From positions 1-61,010 of the forward strand of contig QHPD01000112.1 of the NCBI GenBank assembly GCA_003218975.1: a stretch of DNA of 61,010 bases, in the 5' to 3' direction. A model generated the notes under the pieces. The model was not told the DNA's origin. It saw nothing but the letters and a program-made list of their open reading frames with translations, and did not search any database. The translations under genes were made by a program, and so were the position numbers. The stretch is from Verrucomicrobiota bacterium. Its GTDB lineage: Bacteria; Verrucomicrobiota; Verrucomicrobiia; Chthoniobacterales; UBA10450. Below are positions 34,998 through 43,972 of this stretch, in pieces. The number at the start of each line of letters is the position of its first letter. The stretch's first letter is position 1.

Positions 34998-35537
34998 ATG
35001 TCACGGATTGGAAATAAAGCGATCGAGATTCCCGAGAAGGTCCAAGTTAACATCAACAACAACGGGGCGGTCTCGGTGGAAGGACCGAAAGGGAAGCTTA
35101 GTTGGAAGCTGCCGCGGGAGATCAAGGCAAGCGTGCAAGACAATCGCATCTCGCTCGTGCGCGAAGCGGAGACGCGCAGTGTGAAAGCGTTGCACGGACT
35201 TTCGCGTAGCCTTGTTCACAACATGGTGCAGGGCGTAAGCCAGGGCTTCAGCAAGCAGCTTGAGGTAGAAGGCGTCGGTTTCAGGGCCGCGGTGCAAGGA
35301 TCAATACTCAATTTGAGTCTCGGCTTCTCTCATCCGATTCCGTTTCAGATCCCGCAGGGCATTAAAATCACCGTCACCGAGGCCACCAAGATCAACATTG
35401 AAGGCGCTGATAAGAAATTAGTTGGCCAAGTCGCAGCTGACATCCGCGGCTTTTATCCACCTGAACCGTACAAGGGAAAAGGCGTTCGCTACGCAGGCGA
35501 GCAAATTCGTCGCAAAGTCGGCAAGACCGTCCAGTAA
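34998..35537 (+). CDS. rplF: 50S ribosomal protein L6
   Basis: 179 aa from MSRIGNKAIEIPEKV; the open frame extends upstream, overlapping rpsH, but that part is not conserved. The C-terminal ADIRGFYPPEPYKGKGVRYA is diagnostic. Confidence 0.97.
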   Translation: MSRIGNKAIEIPEKVQVNINNNGAVSVEGPKGKLSWKLPREIKASVQDNRISLVREAETRSVKALHGLSRSLVHNMVQGVSQGFSKQLEVEGVGFRAAVQGSILNLSLGFSHPIPFQIPQGIKITVTEATKINIEGADKKLVGQVAADIRGFYPPEPYKGKGVRYAGEQIRRKVGKTVQ

Positions 35538-35541
35538 AAAT

Positions 35542-35901
35542 ATGAGGACGACTCGTAAAGCTGCGCGGCAGCGGATTCATCAACGAATCAGGAAAAAAAT
35601 TTCGGGGACGGCCGAACGTCCGCGGCTTGCGGTTCATTTCTCTGGGAAACACGTCTATGTCCAGGCGATCGATGACACCGCGGGCCGGACGCTGGCCGCT
35701 GCGTCGACAAGGGAACCTTCGTTTCGGAGCCAAAAAGCTGCCGCGAATCGCGCCGCGGCGGAACAAATTGGCAAAATCATTGCGGAACGTCTGCTTAAGA
35801 AGAAACTGGACCACGTCGTTTTTGATCGCGGCGGATTTCTTTATCACGGAAAAGCCAAAGCTCTGGCGGACGCTGCGCGCGCGGGCGGTTTGAAAGTTTA
35901 G
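35542..35901 (+). CDS. rplR: 50S ribosomal protein L18
   Basis: 119 aa from the ATG at 35542 (MRTTRKAARQRIHQRI). Contains RPRLAVHFSGKHVYVQAIDD and FDRGGFLYHGKAKALADAAR, the 5S rRNA-binding protein. An open frame further upstream overlaps rplF and was rejected. Confidence 0.96.
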   Translation: MRTTRKAARQRIHQRIRKKISGTAERPRLAVHFSGKHVYVQAIDDTAGRTLAAASTREPSFRSQKAAANRAAAEQIGKIIAERLLKKKLDHVVFDRGGFLYHGKAKALADAARAGGLKV

Positions 35902-35904
35902 TTC

Positions 35905-36456
35905 ATGGCAAAAACTACTCCAGGCAGACGATCAGACTCGCGCACTCCGGATAAAGCTCCCGCGGCAAAAGGCGACACCACCGAGAAGGTGGTTTTCATC
36001 AACCGCTGCGCGAAGGTCGTAAAGGGCGGGCGGCGCTTTAGTTTCAGCGCGTTGATCGTGGCCGGCGACCACGATGGAAAAGTGGGCTACGGGTTCGGCA
36101 AGGCGAACGAAGTTTCGGAAGCGATCCGAAAGGCCTCCGAGGCGGCGCGCAAATCGATGGAAAAAGTTTCCCTGAACGAAAACACGATCCCGCATGAAGT
36201 GATCGGCGAGTACGACGGCGCCCGTGTGTTGTTGCGACCCGCGTCGCCGGGAACGGGCATCATTGCTGGCGGGGGCGTGCGGGCAGTGGCTGAAGCGGCC
36301 GGGATCCGTGATGTGCTAGCCAAATCGTTAGGCTCAAGCAATCACGCAAACGTGGTCAAGGCGACAATTGCCGCCTTGAGATCGCTTCGCCGGCGAGACG
36401 AGATTTTCAAAGTGCGCGGAATCGAGTCGGGAGATGGAAAGGGCGAACAATCATGA
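35905..36456 (+). CDS. rpsE: 30S ribosomal protein S5
   Basis: 183 aa. [57 protein letters not shown] and [14 protein letters not shown] are standard. The N-terminus has ~25 extra polar residues. It overlaps rplO by four bases, so rpmD (L30), which often sits here, is absent. Confidence 0.97.
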   Translation: MAKTTPGRRSDSRTPDKAPAAKGDTTEKVVFINRCAKVVKGGRRFSFSALIVAGDHDGKVGYGFGKANEVSEAIRKASEAARKSMEKVSLNENTIPHEVIGEYDGARVLLRPASPGTGIIAGGGVRAVAEAAGIRDVLAKSLGSSNHANVVKATIAALRSLRRRDEIFKVRGIESGDGKGEQS

Positions 36457-37016
36457 TGCGTCTTCATAATTTGCGGCCGCGTCCCGGCGCCAGGCATCGC
36501 GTGAAGCGGCTCGGTTGCGGAGAAAGTTCCGGACACGGAAAGACCAGCGGCAAAGGCCATAAGGGACAAAAAGCGCGCTCCGGCGGGAGCATTCGTCTCG
36601 GGTTTGAAGGCGGCCAAATGCCGTTAATTCGTCGATTACCGAAGCGGGGCTTTAATAACGCCGCTTTTCACAAGCATTATGTGATCGTGAATTTGGCTGA
36701 TTTAAATCAGTTCAAAGCCGGAACAGTTGTGAACGAGCAACTGCTGCGCGGGGCGAATCTCATTCGCGGTCATTTCGCGGGCATAAAGATTTTGGGTGAC
36801 GGTGAGTTGAAACATGGACTGACGATTGAAGCCGACAAAGTGAGCGCGAGCGCGCGACAAAAGATCGAAAAGGCTGGCGGAACAATCACATTGATGGAAG
36901 CGCGCAGAGCTGAAAGAGCCAACATCGATCTTGCGCCGGAGGACGTGAAGGCTGAAACAGCAACAACGAAACCACGGACGAAGGCGAAAGCGAATTCGCC
37001 GAAGAAAAAGCGTTAG
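36453..37016 (+). CDS. rplO: 50S ribosomal protein L15
   Basis: 187 aa; a normal L15 is about 145. [40 protein letters not shown] and [18 protein letters not shown] are typical. The C-terminus carries ~40 extra Lys/Ala/Thr-rich residues ([20 protein letters not shown]). Confidence 0.96.
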   Translation: MMRLHNLRPRPGARHRVKRLGCGESSGHGKTSGKGHKGQKARSGGSIRLGFEGGQMPLIRRLPKRGFNNAAFHKHYVIVNLADLNQFKAGTVVNEQLLRGANLIRGHFAGIKILGDGELKHGLTIEADKVSASARQKIEKAGGTITLMEARRAERANIDLAPEDVKAETATTKPRTKAKANSPKKKR

Positions 37017-37019
37017 CGA

Positions 37020-38525
37020 ATGGTTTCGGCGTTTTTAAATACGGTCAAGATACCGGAATTGCGCCGGCGGATTTTATTTACGCTGGCGGTGGTGGTGATT
37101 GTGCGCCTGGGTGCAGCTATTACCACTCCGGGAGTGAACCAGGCCGTGCTGCAAGAATGGTTCCGGACGTCAGCGGGCAGAGGTGGAGGCGGTCTGGCCG
37201 CGCTCTTCAATTTGTTCAGCGGTGGGGCGCTGGAAAATTGCGCGGTTTTTTCCCTGGGCATTATGCCTTACATCAGCGCATCGATCATGATGCAGTTGCT
37301 CACTGCGGTGATTCCGCAGCTAGGCCGGCTCGCTCGGGAGGAGGGCGGCCGGCAGAAGATCATGCAAATGACGCGATACGCAACAGTAGGGCTTTGCATT
37401 TTCCAAGGGTATCTGCTGGCGTTGTCGTTCCAGCATCCGGAATCGTATCACACCATCTTGGGCGGAATCAGTGAGACGATCCGCAACATCGGCATTCCGT
37501 TGGTGGACGATCTCGGCTGGAAGTTCCGCATTATCACCGTGATCTCCTTGACGACTGGCACGCTTGTTTTGATGTGGCTGGGCGATCAGATCACTGAACG
37601 CGGGATCGGCAACGGAATCTCGTTGATTATTACTATTGGTATTGTGGCGCGGCTTCCGGCCGCCCTGGCGCAGGCATGGAAGACCTTTGTGCCAACAGCA
37701 CAAACCGGCGCCAGCCAAGTTAATCCGGCCATCCTGGTATTGATGATCGCGTTTTTATTTATTGTCATTGCCGGAGTGATCGCGATTACTCAAGGCGTAC
37801 GCAAAATCACTGTGCAGTACGCCAAGCGGGTCGTGGGCCGGAAAATGTACGGTGGCCAGACCCAGTATATGCCCTTGAAAGTAAACTATGCTGGCGTAAT
37901 GCCGATCATTTTTGCCTGGGCATTGCTTTTGTTCCCGACCACCATCGTCAGCTACGGCTTTAGGAATAGTCCCACTGCCTCCCGAATCGCCAGCGCGCTT
38001 TCCACCGGCTGGCCGCACTATGTTGTTCTGGCGGGGATGATTTTCTTCTTCAGCTATTTTTGGGTTGCTACGCAGTTTCAACCGGCGCAGATCGCGGACG
38101 ATCTGAAAAAATACGGCGGTTATATCCCGGGCGTACGACCAGGAAAACCGACGGCTGATTTTCTTGATTTCACGATGACGCGCTTGACCTTCGCAGGCGC
38201 GATTTTTCTGACTCTGATTGCGGTGCTGCCGGCGCTGATGAGCCAAGGACTAAATGTTCCAATGATCACGGCGCAATTTTTTGGCGGCACGAGCCTACTG
38301 ATTATTGTCGGCGTAATCCTTGATACCATGCGTCAGGTGGAGACACATTTGATTCAACGGCATTACGACGGTTTCTTGCGCAAGGGGCGCATCCGCGGTC
38401 GGTCGTTCGATCGCGCTACGTATAGTCGCGGCGAAGCCGCAGCGAGCGGGACTCTTATGTGGCTCTATGTAGGAATCGCCGTGGTCGTCATTGCCGGGGT
38501 CGCCATTTTTCTCTACGGCCGATAG
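37020..38525 (+). CDS. secY: preprotein translocase subunit SecY
   Basis: 501 aa, ten membrane segments expected. Begins MVSAFLNTVKIPELRRRILF. Contains LGIMPYISASIMMQLLT, GIGNGISLIITIGIVARLP, the cytoplasmic loop RKITVQYAKRVVGRKMYGGQ, and the late GYIPGVRPGKPTADFLDFTM in pieces. A basal loop with GRGGGGLAALFNLFSGGALE is normal. It forms the channel for protein export and membrane insertion. The stop codon is followed at once by the GTG start of adk. Confidence 0.97.
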   Translation: MVSAFLNTVKIPELRRRILFTLAVVVIVRLGAAITTPGVNQAVLQEWFRTSAGRGGGGLAALFNLFSGGALENCAVFSLGIMPYISASIMMQLLTAVIPQLGRLAREEGGRQKIMQMTRYATVGLCIFQGYLLALSFQHPESYHTILGGISETIRNIGIPLVDDLGWKFRIITVISLTTGTLVLMWLGDQITERGIGNGISLIITIGIVARLPAALAQAWKTFVPTAQTGASQVNPAILVLMIAFLFIVIAGVIAITQGVRKITVQYAKRVVGRKMYGGQTQYMPLKVNYAGVMPIIFAWALLLFPTTIVSYGFRNSPTASRIASALSTGWPHYVVLAGMIFFFSYFWVATQFQPAQIADDLKKYGGYIPGVRPGKPTADFLDFTMTRLTFAGAIFLTLIAVLPALMSQGLNVPMITAQFFGGTSLLIIVGVILDTMRQVETHLIQRHYDGFLRKGRIRGRSFDRATYSRGEAAASGTLMWLYVGIAVVVIAGVAIFLYGR

Positions 38526-39185
38526 GTGAAAAGACGACTCGTTCTTTTGGGCGCGCCCGGTTCCGGCAAAGGAACCCAGGCGGAGATGATTACGCGCCAG
38601 TTCGGTATTCCGGTTACTTCGCCGGGCGCGATTTTGCGGCGTGAAAAGGACTTGGGCACACCTCTGGGCGAGGAGATCGCTGAAGTGCTCGAGCGCGGCG
38701 GGTTGGTCTCCGATAAAATTATAGTGGAGCTTATCGAAGACTGGCTGCGCTTGCACGGCGGTCACGGCTTTGTGTTCGACGGATTTCCTCGCACGCTGCC
38801 GCAGGCGGAAAGTTTGATGTCGATCTTGGCGCGACTGCGGACGGCGCTGGATTTGGCCCTCTGGCTCGAGGTATCCCAGCAGACGGTATTCGAACGCATT
38901 GCTGGCCGTCTCCAATGCGGCGAGTGCGGTTTCACTACCAGTGCGTCGAGCGCGCAGTTCGCGGAACGCCCGGTCTGTCCTTATTGCGATGGGCGGCTCA
39001 TGCGACGGAGCGACGATGATCTGGCTGTATTGCAAACACGACTCTCTGAATTTGAAACTAAGACCCAGCCGCTCGCGTCTTTTTATGCAAAGATATCGGT
39101 CTTGCACCGCATTGACGGCAACCGCGATCGCGAAGCGGTTTTTGCTGATATCTCACGGCTGATTGAAGACAAGGCGCGTGCATGA
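38526..39185 (+). CDS. adk: adenylate kinase, zinc-LID type
   Basis: 219 aa from a GTG start abutting secY. Converts ATP + AMP to 2 ADP. P-loop LLGAPGSGKGTQAE, NMP-site TSPGAILRREKDLGTPLG, VFDGFPRTLPQAESL and LWLEVSQQTV are clear. The LID carries four Cys (CGECGF and CPYCDG), as in zinc-binding adenylate kinases, though here it is shorter than usual. It overlaps map by four bases. Confidence 0.95.
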   Translation: MKRRLVLLGAPGSGKGTQAEMITRQFGIPVTSPGAILRREKDLGTPLGEEIAEVLERGGLVSDKIIVELIEDWLRLHGGHGFVFDGFPRTLPQAESLMSILARLRTALDLALWLEVSQQTVFERIAGRLQCGECGFTTSASSAQFAERPVCPYCDGRLMRRSDDDLAVLQTRLSEFETKTQPLASFYAKISVLHRIDGNRDREAVFADISRLIEDKARA

Positions 39186-39958
39186 TTCCAATTAAGAGCG
39201 CAAGGGAAGCGGACAAGATGCGGCAAGCTTGCCGCACCGCCAGCGACATTCTCGACCGCGTCAGCGAATTGGTTCGGCCCGGAATCACGACCAAGGAAGT
39301 CGATGAAGCAGCCGCTGACTTCATGCAGGAAGCGGGAGTCGAGAGCGCGTTTCTTGGCTATCGGCTCGGGCATCGCATGTTTCCGGGAAACATTTGCATT
39401 TCGATTAATGACGAGGTGGTGCATGGGATCGCGAGCCAGCGCCGGATTCAGTACAGTGATATTGTGAAGCTGGATATCGGCGTGATCGAGGAAGGCTGGG
39501 TGGGTGATACTGCGACGACGGTACCGGTTGGAATAGTGGATGAACGCGTCGATCTATTGCTCCGCGTGACCGAGAAGGCGCTGGGCCGGGCAATCCAGAT
39601 CGCACGCGAAGGCACGCGCCTAGGCGACATCTGCGCGGAGATCGAAGATGAAGCCCGGCGCAACCGTTTTTCGGTGGTGCGCGAGTTTGTGGGGCACGGC
39701 GTGGGGCGCAAGTTGCACGAAGAACCACAGATCCCCAATTATGGCAAACGCGGGACCGGACCGCGGCTCAAGGCCGGAATGACCCTCGCCATTGAGCCGA
39801 TGATTAACATCGGCATCGCTGCCGTCCGTTTGCTCGATGATGGCTGGACGGTGCGCACGGCAGACGGACTGCCTTCGGCGCATTTCGAGCACACCGTCCT
39901 GATTACAAAGGATGACCCAGAGATTCTGACATGGCGCGGAAAGACGCAATTGAAGTAG
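39182..39958 (+). CDS. map: methionine aminopeptidase, type I
   Basis: 258 aa. Removes the N-terminal Met from new proteins. The five metal ligands can be read: Asp in VKLDIGVIE, Asp in WVGDTATTV, His in [14 protein letters not shown], Glu in [10 protein letters not shown], Glu in [34 protein letters not shown] covers the substrate site in pieces. The 3' end overlaps infA by 28 bases. Confidence 0.97.
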   Translation: MIPIKSAREADKMRQACRTASDILDRVSELVRPGITTKEVDEAAADFMQEAGVESAFLGYRLGHRMFPGNICISINDEVVHGIASQRRIQYSDIVKLDIGVIEEGWVGDTATTVPVGIVDERVDLLLRVTEKALGRAIQIAREGTRLGDICAEIEDEARRNRFSVVREFVGHGVGRKLHEEPQIPNYGKRGTGPRLKAGMTLAIEPMINIGIAAVRLLDDGWTVRTADGLPSAHFEHTVLITKDDPEILTWRGKTQLK

Positions 39959-40149
39959 AAGGCACAGTCGTTGAGTTGCTGCCTAACACCATGTTTCGGG
40001 TCGAACTGGCCAATGGCCATCGTGTTCTGGCGCATATTTCGGGCAAAATGCGGTTGCACTTCATTCGCATCTTGCCAGGAGACAAAGTTATGCTAGAGAT
40101 TTCTCCCTACGATTTGTCGAAAGGGCGAATTACATTTCGCCATAAATGA
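39931..40149 (+). CDS. infA: translation initiation factor IF-1
   Basis: 72 aa, standard length. The S1-like fold is shown by [34 protein letters not shown] and [20 protein letters not shown]. Its start lies inside the end of map. A terminator-like hairpin follows. Confidence 0.97.
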   Translation: MARKDAIEVEGTVVELLPNTMFRVELANGHRVLAHISGKMRLHFIRILPGDKVMLEISPYDLSKGRITFRHK

Positions 40150-40151
40150 CA

Positions 40152-40174
40152 ACGCGGAGCAGTCTCCGCGTTTT
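40152..40174 (+). terminator. hairpin with T-run between infA and rpmJ
   Basis: Perfect 8-bp arms ACGCGGAG / CTCCGCGT around a CAGT loop, ending in TTTT. This is the layout of an intrinsic terminator three bases after the infA stop. It may end or attenuate transcription of the upstream super-operon. Confidence 0.65.
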
Positions 40175-40188
40175 CCGTTTTGCGAATT

Positions 40189-40302
40189 ATGAAAGTACGA
40201 CCATCGGTAAAAAGGCTTTGTGCGAGTTGCAAGATCGTGAAGCGCAAGAACGTGGTGCGCGTGATCTGCAAAAACCCGCGCCATAAACAGCGCCAGGGCT
40301 GA
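40189..40302 (+). CDS. rpmJ: 50S ribosomal protein L36
   Basis: 37 aa: [19 protein letters not shown] then [18 protein letters not shown]. The zinc ligands Cys11, Cys14, Cys27 and His32 are all kept, so it is the C+ (zinc-binding) form. It lies between the hairpin and rpsM, the usual place. Confidence 0.95.
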   Translation: MKVRPSVKRLCASCKIVKRKNVVRVICKNPRHKQRQG

Positions 40303-40339
40303 TTTTCGATTTAACTTTGTAACCTTTTTAACGAATACC

Positions 40340-40735
40340 ATGCCAAGATTACTTGGAGTTGAAATTCCACCGGAGAAACGCATCGAGATCTCGCTCACTT
40401 ACATTTATGGGATTGGATTCAGCACAGCCAAACGCATTCTCGAGCAGACCAATATCGATCCGAATTTGCGCGCAAAAAACCTTACGCCGCAACAATTGAA
40501 CGAGATCATTCACGCAATCACGAACAACAAGATCAAGATTGAAGGCGATCTGCGCCGCGAAATGCAAGGAAATTTGAAACGTCTCCAGGCGATCAATTCT
40601 TATCGCGGCATCCGGCACCGAAGAGGTTTGCCAGTGCGCGGCCAGCGAACATCGACAAATGCTCGCACCCGCAAAGGCCCGCGAAAGACAGTAGGCGTGA
40701 TCCGCAACCCGGAAGCCAAAGCCGGCAAGGTTTAA
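40340..40735 (+). CDS. rpsM: 30S ribosomal protein S13
   Basis: 131 aa. [56 protein letters not shown] and [13 protein letters not shown] are standard for this head-to-P-site bridge protein. Confidence 0.97.
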   Translation: MPRLLGVEIPPEKRIEISLTYIYGIGFSTAKRILEQTNIDPNLRAKNLTPQQLNEIIHAITNNKIKIEGDLRREMQGNLKRLQAINSYRGIRHRRGLPVRGQRTSTNARTRKGPRKTVGVIRNPEAKAGKV

Positions 40736-40750
40736 TGACCAAGGAAAATA

Positions 40751-41416
40751 ATGGCTGAATCAGAGGATCCAACCAACCCAAGTCCGGAAGAACCGAAACC
40801 GACGGAGCCGAAATCGATGGCCGCTCCGACAGAGCCATCGGAAGGCGAGGCTACGACAGTGGCGGGCGAAGAGCGTCCAGGTGGTGTGGTTTCTAAGGAG
40901 ACGGGCCCCAAGCCGCCAACTCCAGAGGCCAAGCCGACAGGCAAGCCAGTCAAAAAGGCGGCCAGGAAAAAGAAAGAAGAGCCGACGCCTGTCGCGGCGG
41001 CCGCCGAGAGCCTTTCGCTTTCGGCTGAGGTTGAGAAACCAAAGATCGTCAAAGCCAGGGGCAGCAAGAATATTCATTCGGGTATCGCGCACGTTCTCGC
41101 GACATTTAACAATACGATCGTTACGATCACTGACATGAAAGGCAACGTAATTGGGTGGTCGAGTGCTGGGAAAATCGGATTCAAAGGCTCGCGTAAAAGC
41201 ACCGCCTACGCCGCGCAAATGGTTGCCCAAGACGCTTCGCGGCAGGCGATGGGGCACGGCCTGAAAGAAGTCGAGGTCTTGGTCAAAGGACCGGGAGCAG
41301 GTCGTGAATCGGCCGTGCGCGCGCTGCAAGCCATCGGGCTCGATCTCACTCTTATTCGCGATGTTACTCCCGTGCCGCATAACGGCTGTCGCCCGCCAAA
41401 ACAACGCCGCGTCTAA
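40751..41416 (+). CDS. rpsK: 30S ribosomal protein S11 with long N-terminal extension
   Basis: 221 aa; S11 is normally ~125-130. The core starts near residue 100 ([20 protein letters not shown]) and contains [31 protein letters not shown] and the final [13 protein letters not shown]. The first ~100 residues are Pro/Glu/Thr-rich, then Lys-rich ([15 protein letters not shown]), with no fold visible. The start is firm: the ATG lies 15 bases after rpsM and the frame is continuous. The extension would reach out from the platform side of the small subunit. Confidence 0.95.
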   Translation: MAESEDPTNPSPEEPKPTEPKSMAAPTEPSEGEATTVAGEERPGGVVSKETGPKPPTPEAKPTGKPVKKAARKKKEEPTPVAAAAESLSLSAEVEKPKIVKARGSKNIHSGIAHVLATFNNTIVTITDMKGNVIGWSSAGKIGFKGSRKSTAYAAQMVAQDASRQAMGHGLKEVEVLVKGPGAGRESAVRALQAIGLDLTLIRDVTPVPHNGCRPPKQRRV

Positions 41417-41455
41417 TGCTCTCAACTCTCAACTAACAACTCTCAACGTTCCGCA
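41417..41455. repeat. CTCTCAACT-type spacer before rpsD
   Basis: Words TGCTCTCAACTCTCAACTAA / CAACTCTCAACGTTCCG repeat. Same spacer style as in tgt and after rpsS. No gene. Confidence 0.45.
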
Positions 41456-42067
41456 ATGGGTAGATACACAGGACCAAAAACGAGAGTGAGCCGGCGCTAT
41501 GGGGTGCCGATTTTCGGTTCCTCCAAGGCATTGGAGCGGAAAAATTATCCTCCAGGCATGCATGGCCCGAGAGGTTCCCGGCGCAAACAATCGGAGTACG
41601 CGATTGCGCTCGGCGAAAAACAAAAGCTGCGTTATCAATATGGGCTTCTCGAGCGGCAATTTCGGAGGATTTTCGAGAAGGCGCTGCAGAAGCGCGGTGT
41701 GACAGGTGAAACACTTCTTCAACTATTGGAGACGCGTATCGATAATGTCGTTTACCGACTTGGCTTGGCCAACACGCGCAGCGCGGCTCGCCAGCTCGTG
41801 TCGCATGGCCACGTGCTCGTGAACGGGCGCAGCGTGAATGTCGCTTCCTACAATGTGAAGGCAGGCGACGAAATCACGATCAAAGATAAACCTAAATCGC
41901 GCCAGCTGGTGTTGCGTAACCTTGATCTGACGCAAATCGTTCCCGTGCCCGACTGGCTCACAGTCGATCGCGACGCGCTCAGCGGCAAAGTCGCGCACAT
42001 TCCGTCGCGAGAAGAGATGCAGCCGATCGTAAACGAACAGCTCATCGTCGAGCTGTATTCGCGGTAA
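41456..42067 (+). CDS. rpsD: 30S ribosomal protein S4
   Basis: 203 aa. MGRYTGPKTRVSRRYGVPIF, KNYPPGMHGPRGSRRK, the S4 RNA-binding part RLGLANTRSAARQLVSHGHV and LIVELYSR at the end are standard. In most bacteria rpoA and rplQ follow; here the next element is a REP palindrome and genes on the other strand. Confidence 0.97.
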   Translation: MGRYTGPKTRVSRRYGVPIFGSSKALERKNYPPGMHGPRGSRRKQSEYAIALGEKQKLRYQYGLLERQFRRIFEKALQKRGVTGETLLQLLETRIDNVVYRLGLANTRSAARQLVSHGHVLVNGRSVNVASYNVKAGDEITIKDKPKSRQLVLRNLDLTQIVPVPDWLTVDRDALSGKVAHIPSREEMQPIVNEQLIVELYSR

Positions 42068-42068
42068 T

Positions 42069-42129
42069 CTGTAGCGGCGCTCTATGAGCGCCCCGAATTA
42101 TGATCGGCGGTCATAGAGCGCCGCTACAG
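42069..42129. repeat. large REP palindrome after rpsD
   Basis: CTGTAGCGGCGCTCTATGAG and its inverted copy CATAGAGCGCCGCTACAG lie around a short AT-rich centre. It closes two convergent genes and can fold as one long cruciform. It is a likely bidirectional terminator and also encodes the last residues and stop of the next gene. Confidence 0.75.
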
Positions 42130-42356
42130 TTGGCCTCAAGATACTCTAAGGCTTTGTCGTAACTTTTACGCTCGAGGTAATGCTTCAGTCGCGGATCAAT
42201 CGGCTGCGGAAGCGCTGCTTGCAAGCTGTCGATCTTCTCAGAAACCGCGCGCAATCGGGCGATGTGTTTCACTTCATCGCGACGGCTGTCTTCGTTATGA
42301 ATAATCGCGAGGCGTTCTCGCAGAGCTTCTCTTAAATCGACAATTGCGCTTTCCAT
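42111..42356 (-). CDS. small helical protein of unknown function
   Basis: 81 aa, mostly helical: SAIVDLREALRERLAIIHNE, RDEVKHIARLRAVSEKIDSL and PRLKHYLERKSYDKALEYLE. No known motif recognised. The last residues (CSGAL) and the TGA stop are encoded by the REP palindrome, so the native C-terminus has probably been altered. An ATG start is clear. It is convergent with rpsD. Confidence 0.6.
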   Translation of the reverse strand: MESAIVDLREALRERLAIIHNEDSRRDEVKHIARLRAVSEKIDSLQAALPQPIDPRLKHYLERKSYDKALEYLEANCSGAL

Positions 42357-42455
42357 TTATTTAAGAACCGCGGATTACACAGATTAACACAGATAGAGAA
42401 ATCGGCGCCTACAGATCGCTAATTATCCGTAATCATCCGGGAAATCCGTGGTTAA
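42357..42455. repeat. ATTAACACAG-type dispersed repeat
   Basis: TTAAGAACCGCGGATTACAC then AGATTAACACAGATAG, later AATCATCCGGGAAATCCGTGG then TTAAG. Such 'rest of the genome'-type words are dispersed in many environmental bacteria. The two ends are inverted (CCGCGGATTAC / AATCCGTGGTTAA). No gene. Confidence 0.5.
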
Positions 42456-42493
42456 GAATGATTCCGAGCAAATCGGTCTGCGTGACAACGGAT

Positions 42494-42877
42494 TCAGCGC
42501 GGGCCTGTTTCGGAGAGTAGCTGGCGTCTCGCTTCGAGCCAATCCGATTCAGCGTCGCCTGGCAGCGCGAACCTGCGGCGTCGCTCGGAAATGAAGTAGG
42601 CGCGCAACCGAATTTGCTCGTCCGTAGGCTCCGCTGTTCCGCCGGCCTCTGGCGGCATTGGAACCGTTGCTCTCTGCGCCGTTGCAATTCTCTTATCATG
42701 CGCTCCTGGTTTCTTCGAGCCTGTTGGTGCGCGACGGGGACGAGGCGCTTTACCGCGCTTTGCTTCAGTAGGCAATCCGCTGGCTTCTAGTGGCCCTTGA
42801 TTTTTGCTTTGGACAATTTTGCTCTTTTTGGGCACAGATTGATTGGTGTTAATGATTTCAATTCGTTTAACGCGCAT
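42494..42877 (-). CDS. DUF2934-domain protein
   Basis: 127 aa. The C-terminal ~45 residues (EPTDEQIRLRAYFISERRR, DAESDWLEARRQLLSE) match the DUF2934 pattern of an IRxRAYxI...DW-x-x-A helix pair. The N-terminal ~80 residues are Lys/Arg/Pro/Ala-rich and look disordered, possibly DNA-binding. Function unknown. Confidence 0.7.
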   Translation of the reverse strand: MRVKRIEIINTNQSVPKKSKIVQSKNQGPLEASGLPTEAKRGKAPRPRRAPTGSKKPGAHDKRIATAQRATVPMPPEAGGTAEPTDEQIRLRAYFISERRRRFALPGDAESDWLEARRQLLSETGPR

Positions 42878-42940
42878 CGTCCGGTTGGCAAGTGCTTTCT
42901 CGCCGCCGGTTAGACGAGTGCTAAATTATAAATCTCCTGT

Positions 42941-43354
42941 ATGAGGCATTTCGTTTTTCGTTGGCTCGTGACGACTGTTGCCGTGTTTGTGGCGGCACCA
43001 ATTGTGGGCATTAACTACGGCGATCGCCTCGGTTGCCTGCTGGGCGCTTCGCTTCTACTCGGTATTGTGAACGCTTTTGTTCGTCCCGTGCTGTTGTTGT
43101 TGAGCCTACCATTGATTCTTGTGACGCTCGGTCTCTTCATTTTGATCATCAATGCGCTGATGTTGAAATTTGTCGGCCAGATCGTGCCCTGTTTTGAAGT
43201 GCCAGGCTTCTGGCCCGCTTTCTTCGGCGCAATCATAATTTCCTTCATCAGTTGGTTGCTCAGCGCTTTTTTTCGAGGAAGCGATGGACGCGTTCATGTG
43301 CTAACGCACCACAGTCAAATCCGGCGTGTTCGCGGCCGGGTGATCGAGCGCTGA
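42941..43354 (+). CDS. phage-holin-4-2-like small membrane protein
   Basis: 137 aa with four hydrophobic segments: FRWLVTTVAVFVAAPIVGI, LGCLLGASLLLGIVNAFVRP, LLLSLPLILVTLGLFILII and FWPAFFGAIIISFISWLLSA. The pattern G-I-x-N-A-x-V-R-P and LP-x-x-L-x-T-x-G-L-F matches the YvlD/holin superfamily IV group of chromosomal membrane proteins. Despite the name these are seldom phage lysis genes. It is convergent with the sigma factor gene. Confidence 0.8.
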   Translation: MRHFVFRWLVTTVAVFVAAPIVGINYGDRLGCLLGASLLLGIVNAFVRPVLLLLSLPLILVTLGLFILIINALMLKFVGQIVPCFEVPGFWPAFFGAIIISFISWLLSAFFRGSDGRVHVLTHHSQIRRVRGRVIER

Positions 43355-43369
43355 ACGCAACGCTTCTTG

Positions 43370-43972
43370 CTAACCGAGATATCGGCTCAGTCGCGAGCGC
43401 AGTTCTGTTCGTGCACGAAAGAGCACGCTTTTTACAGCGGGCACCGAAAGATCGAGGACCTCAGCGATTTGCTCGTAGCTAAGTTGCTCATATCGCCGCA
43501 ACACCATGGCCATTCGTTGAGTCTCGGGAAGGTGCATAATCGCCTCCTCAATTGCTTTCCGCAGCTCGACTTCCAGGAGTGATGCGTCGGGGGCCGGGTT
43601 GCTCTCGTCCTTCAGGGCTGGTTCATCCGCGCTCGCCTCCGATTCCAGCGGAACCTGAGCCCTGCGCTTGGTCCGGCGCAATTCGTTGAACACGAGATTG
43701 CGGGTAATTTTTAGCAACCAGGTAGTGAATTTGGCGCGCGGGACGTATCGGCTGGCGCTTTTCCAGACGCGGATAAAAACCTGCTGCGCGATGTCTTCCA
43801 CGTCGGAGTTGCTGCCCAACATTCGGGCCACCGTGCCCGCCACCAAGGCTTGATGCCTTTCGACCAGTTCCTCAAACGCGCTCGTGTCGCCCTGGCTTAC
43901 CAGCCGCATCAGTCGCACGTCCTCAGCGTCTTCCTCCGATCTCCCTTGATTTCCTGGATCGCCGGCAGCCAT
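43370..43972 (-). CDS. ECF-type RNA polymerase sigma factor
   Basis: 200 aa. Region 2 (FEELVERHQALVAGTVARML, SDVEDIAQQVFIRVWKSASR, FTTWLLKITRNLVFNELRR) and region 4 (LPETQRMAMVLRRYEQLSYE, QIAEVLDLSVPAVKSVLFRA) are both present. An acidic linker separates them. No anti-sigma gene is beside it, so the signal it answers to is unknown. Confidence 0.93.
   Translation of the reverse strand: MAAGDPGNQGRSEEDAEDVRLMRLVSQGDTSAFEELVERHQALVAGTVARMLGSNSDVEDIAQQVFIRVWKSASRYVPRAKFTTWLLKITRNLVFNELRRTKRRAQVPLESEASADEPALKDESNPAPDASLLEVELRKAIEEAIMHLPETQRMAMVLRRYEQLSYEQIAEVLDLSVPAVKSVLFRARTELRSRLSRYLG

Noticed and set aside
42941-43354. Holin-like gene as evidence of a prophage
   Set aside because: The family is a common chromosomal membrane protein and no other phage gene is nearby.
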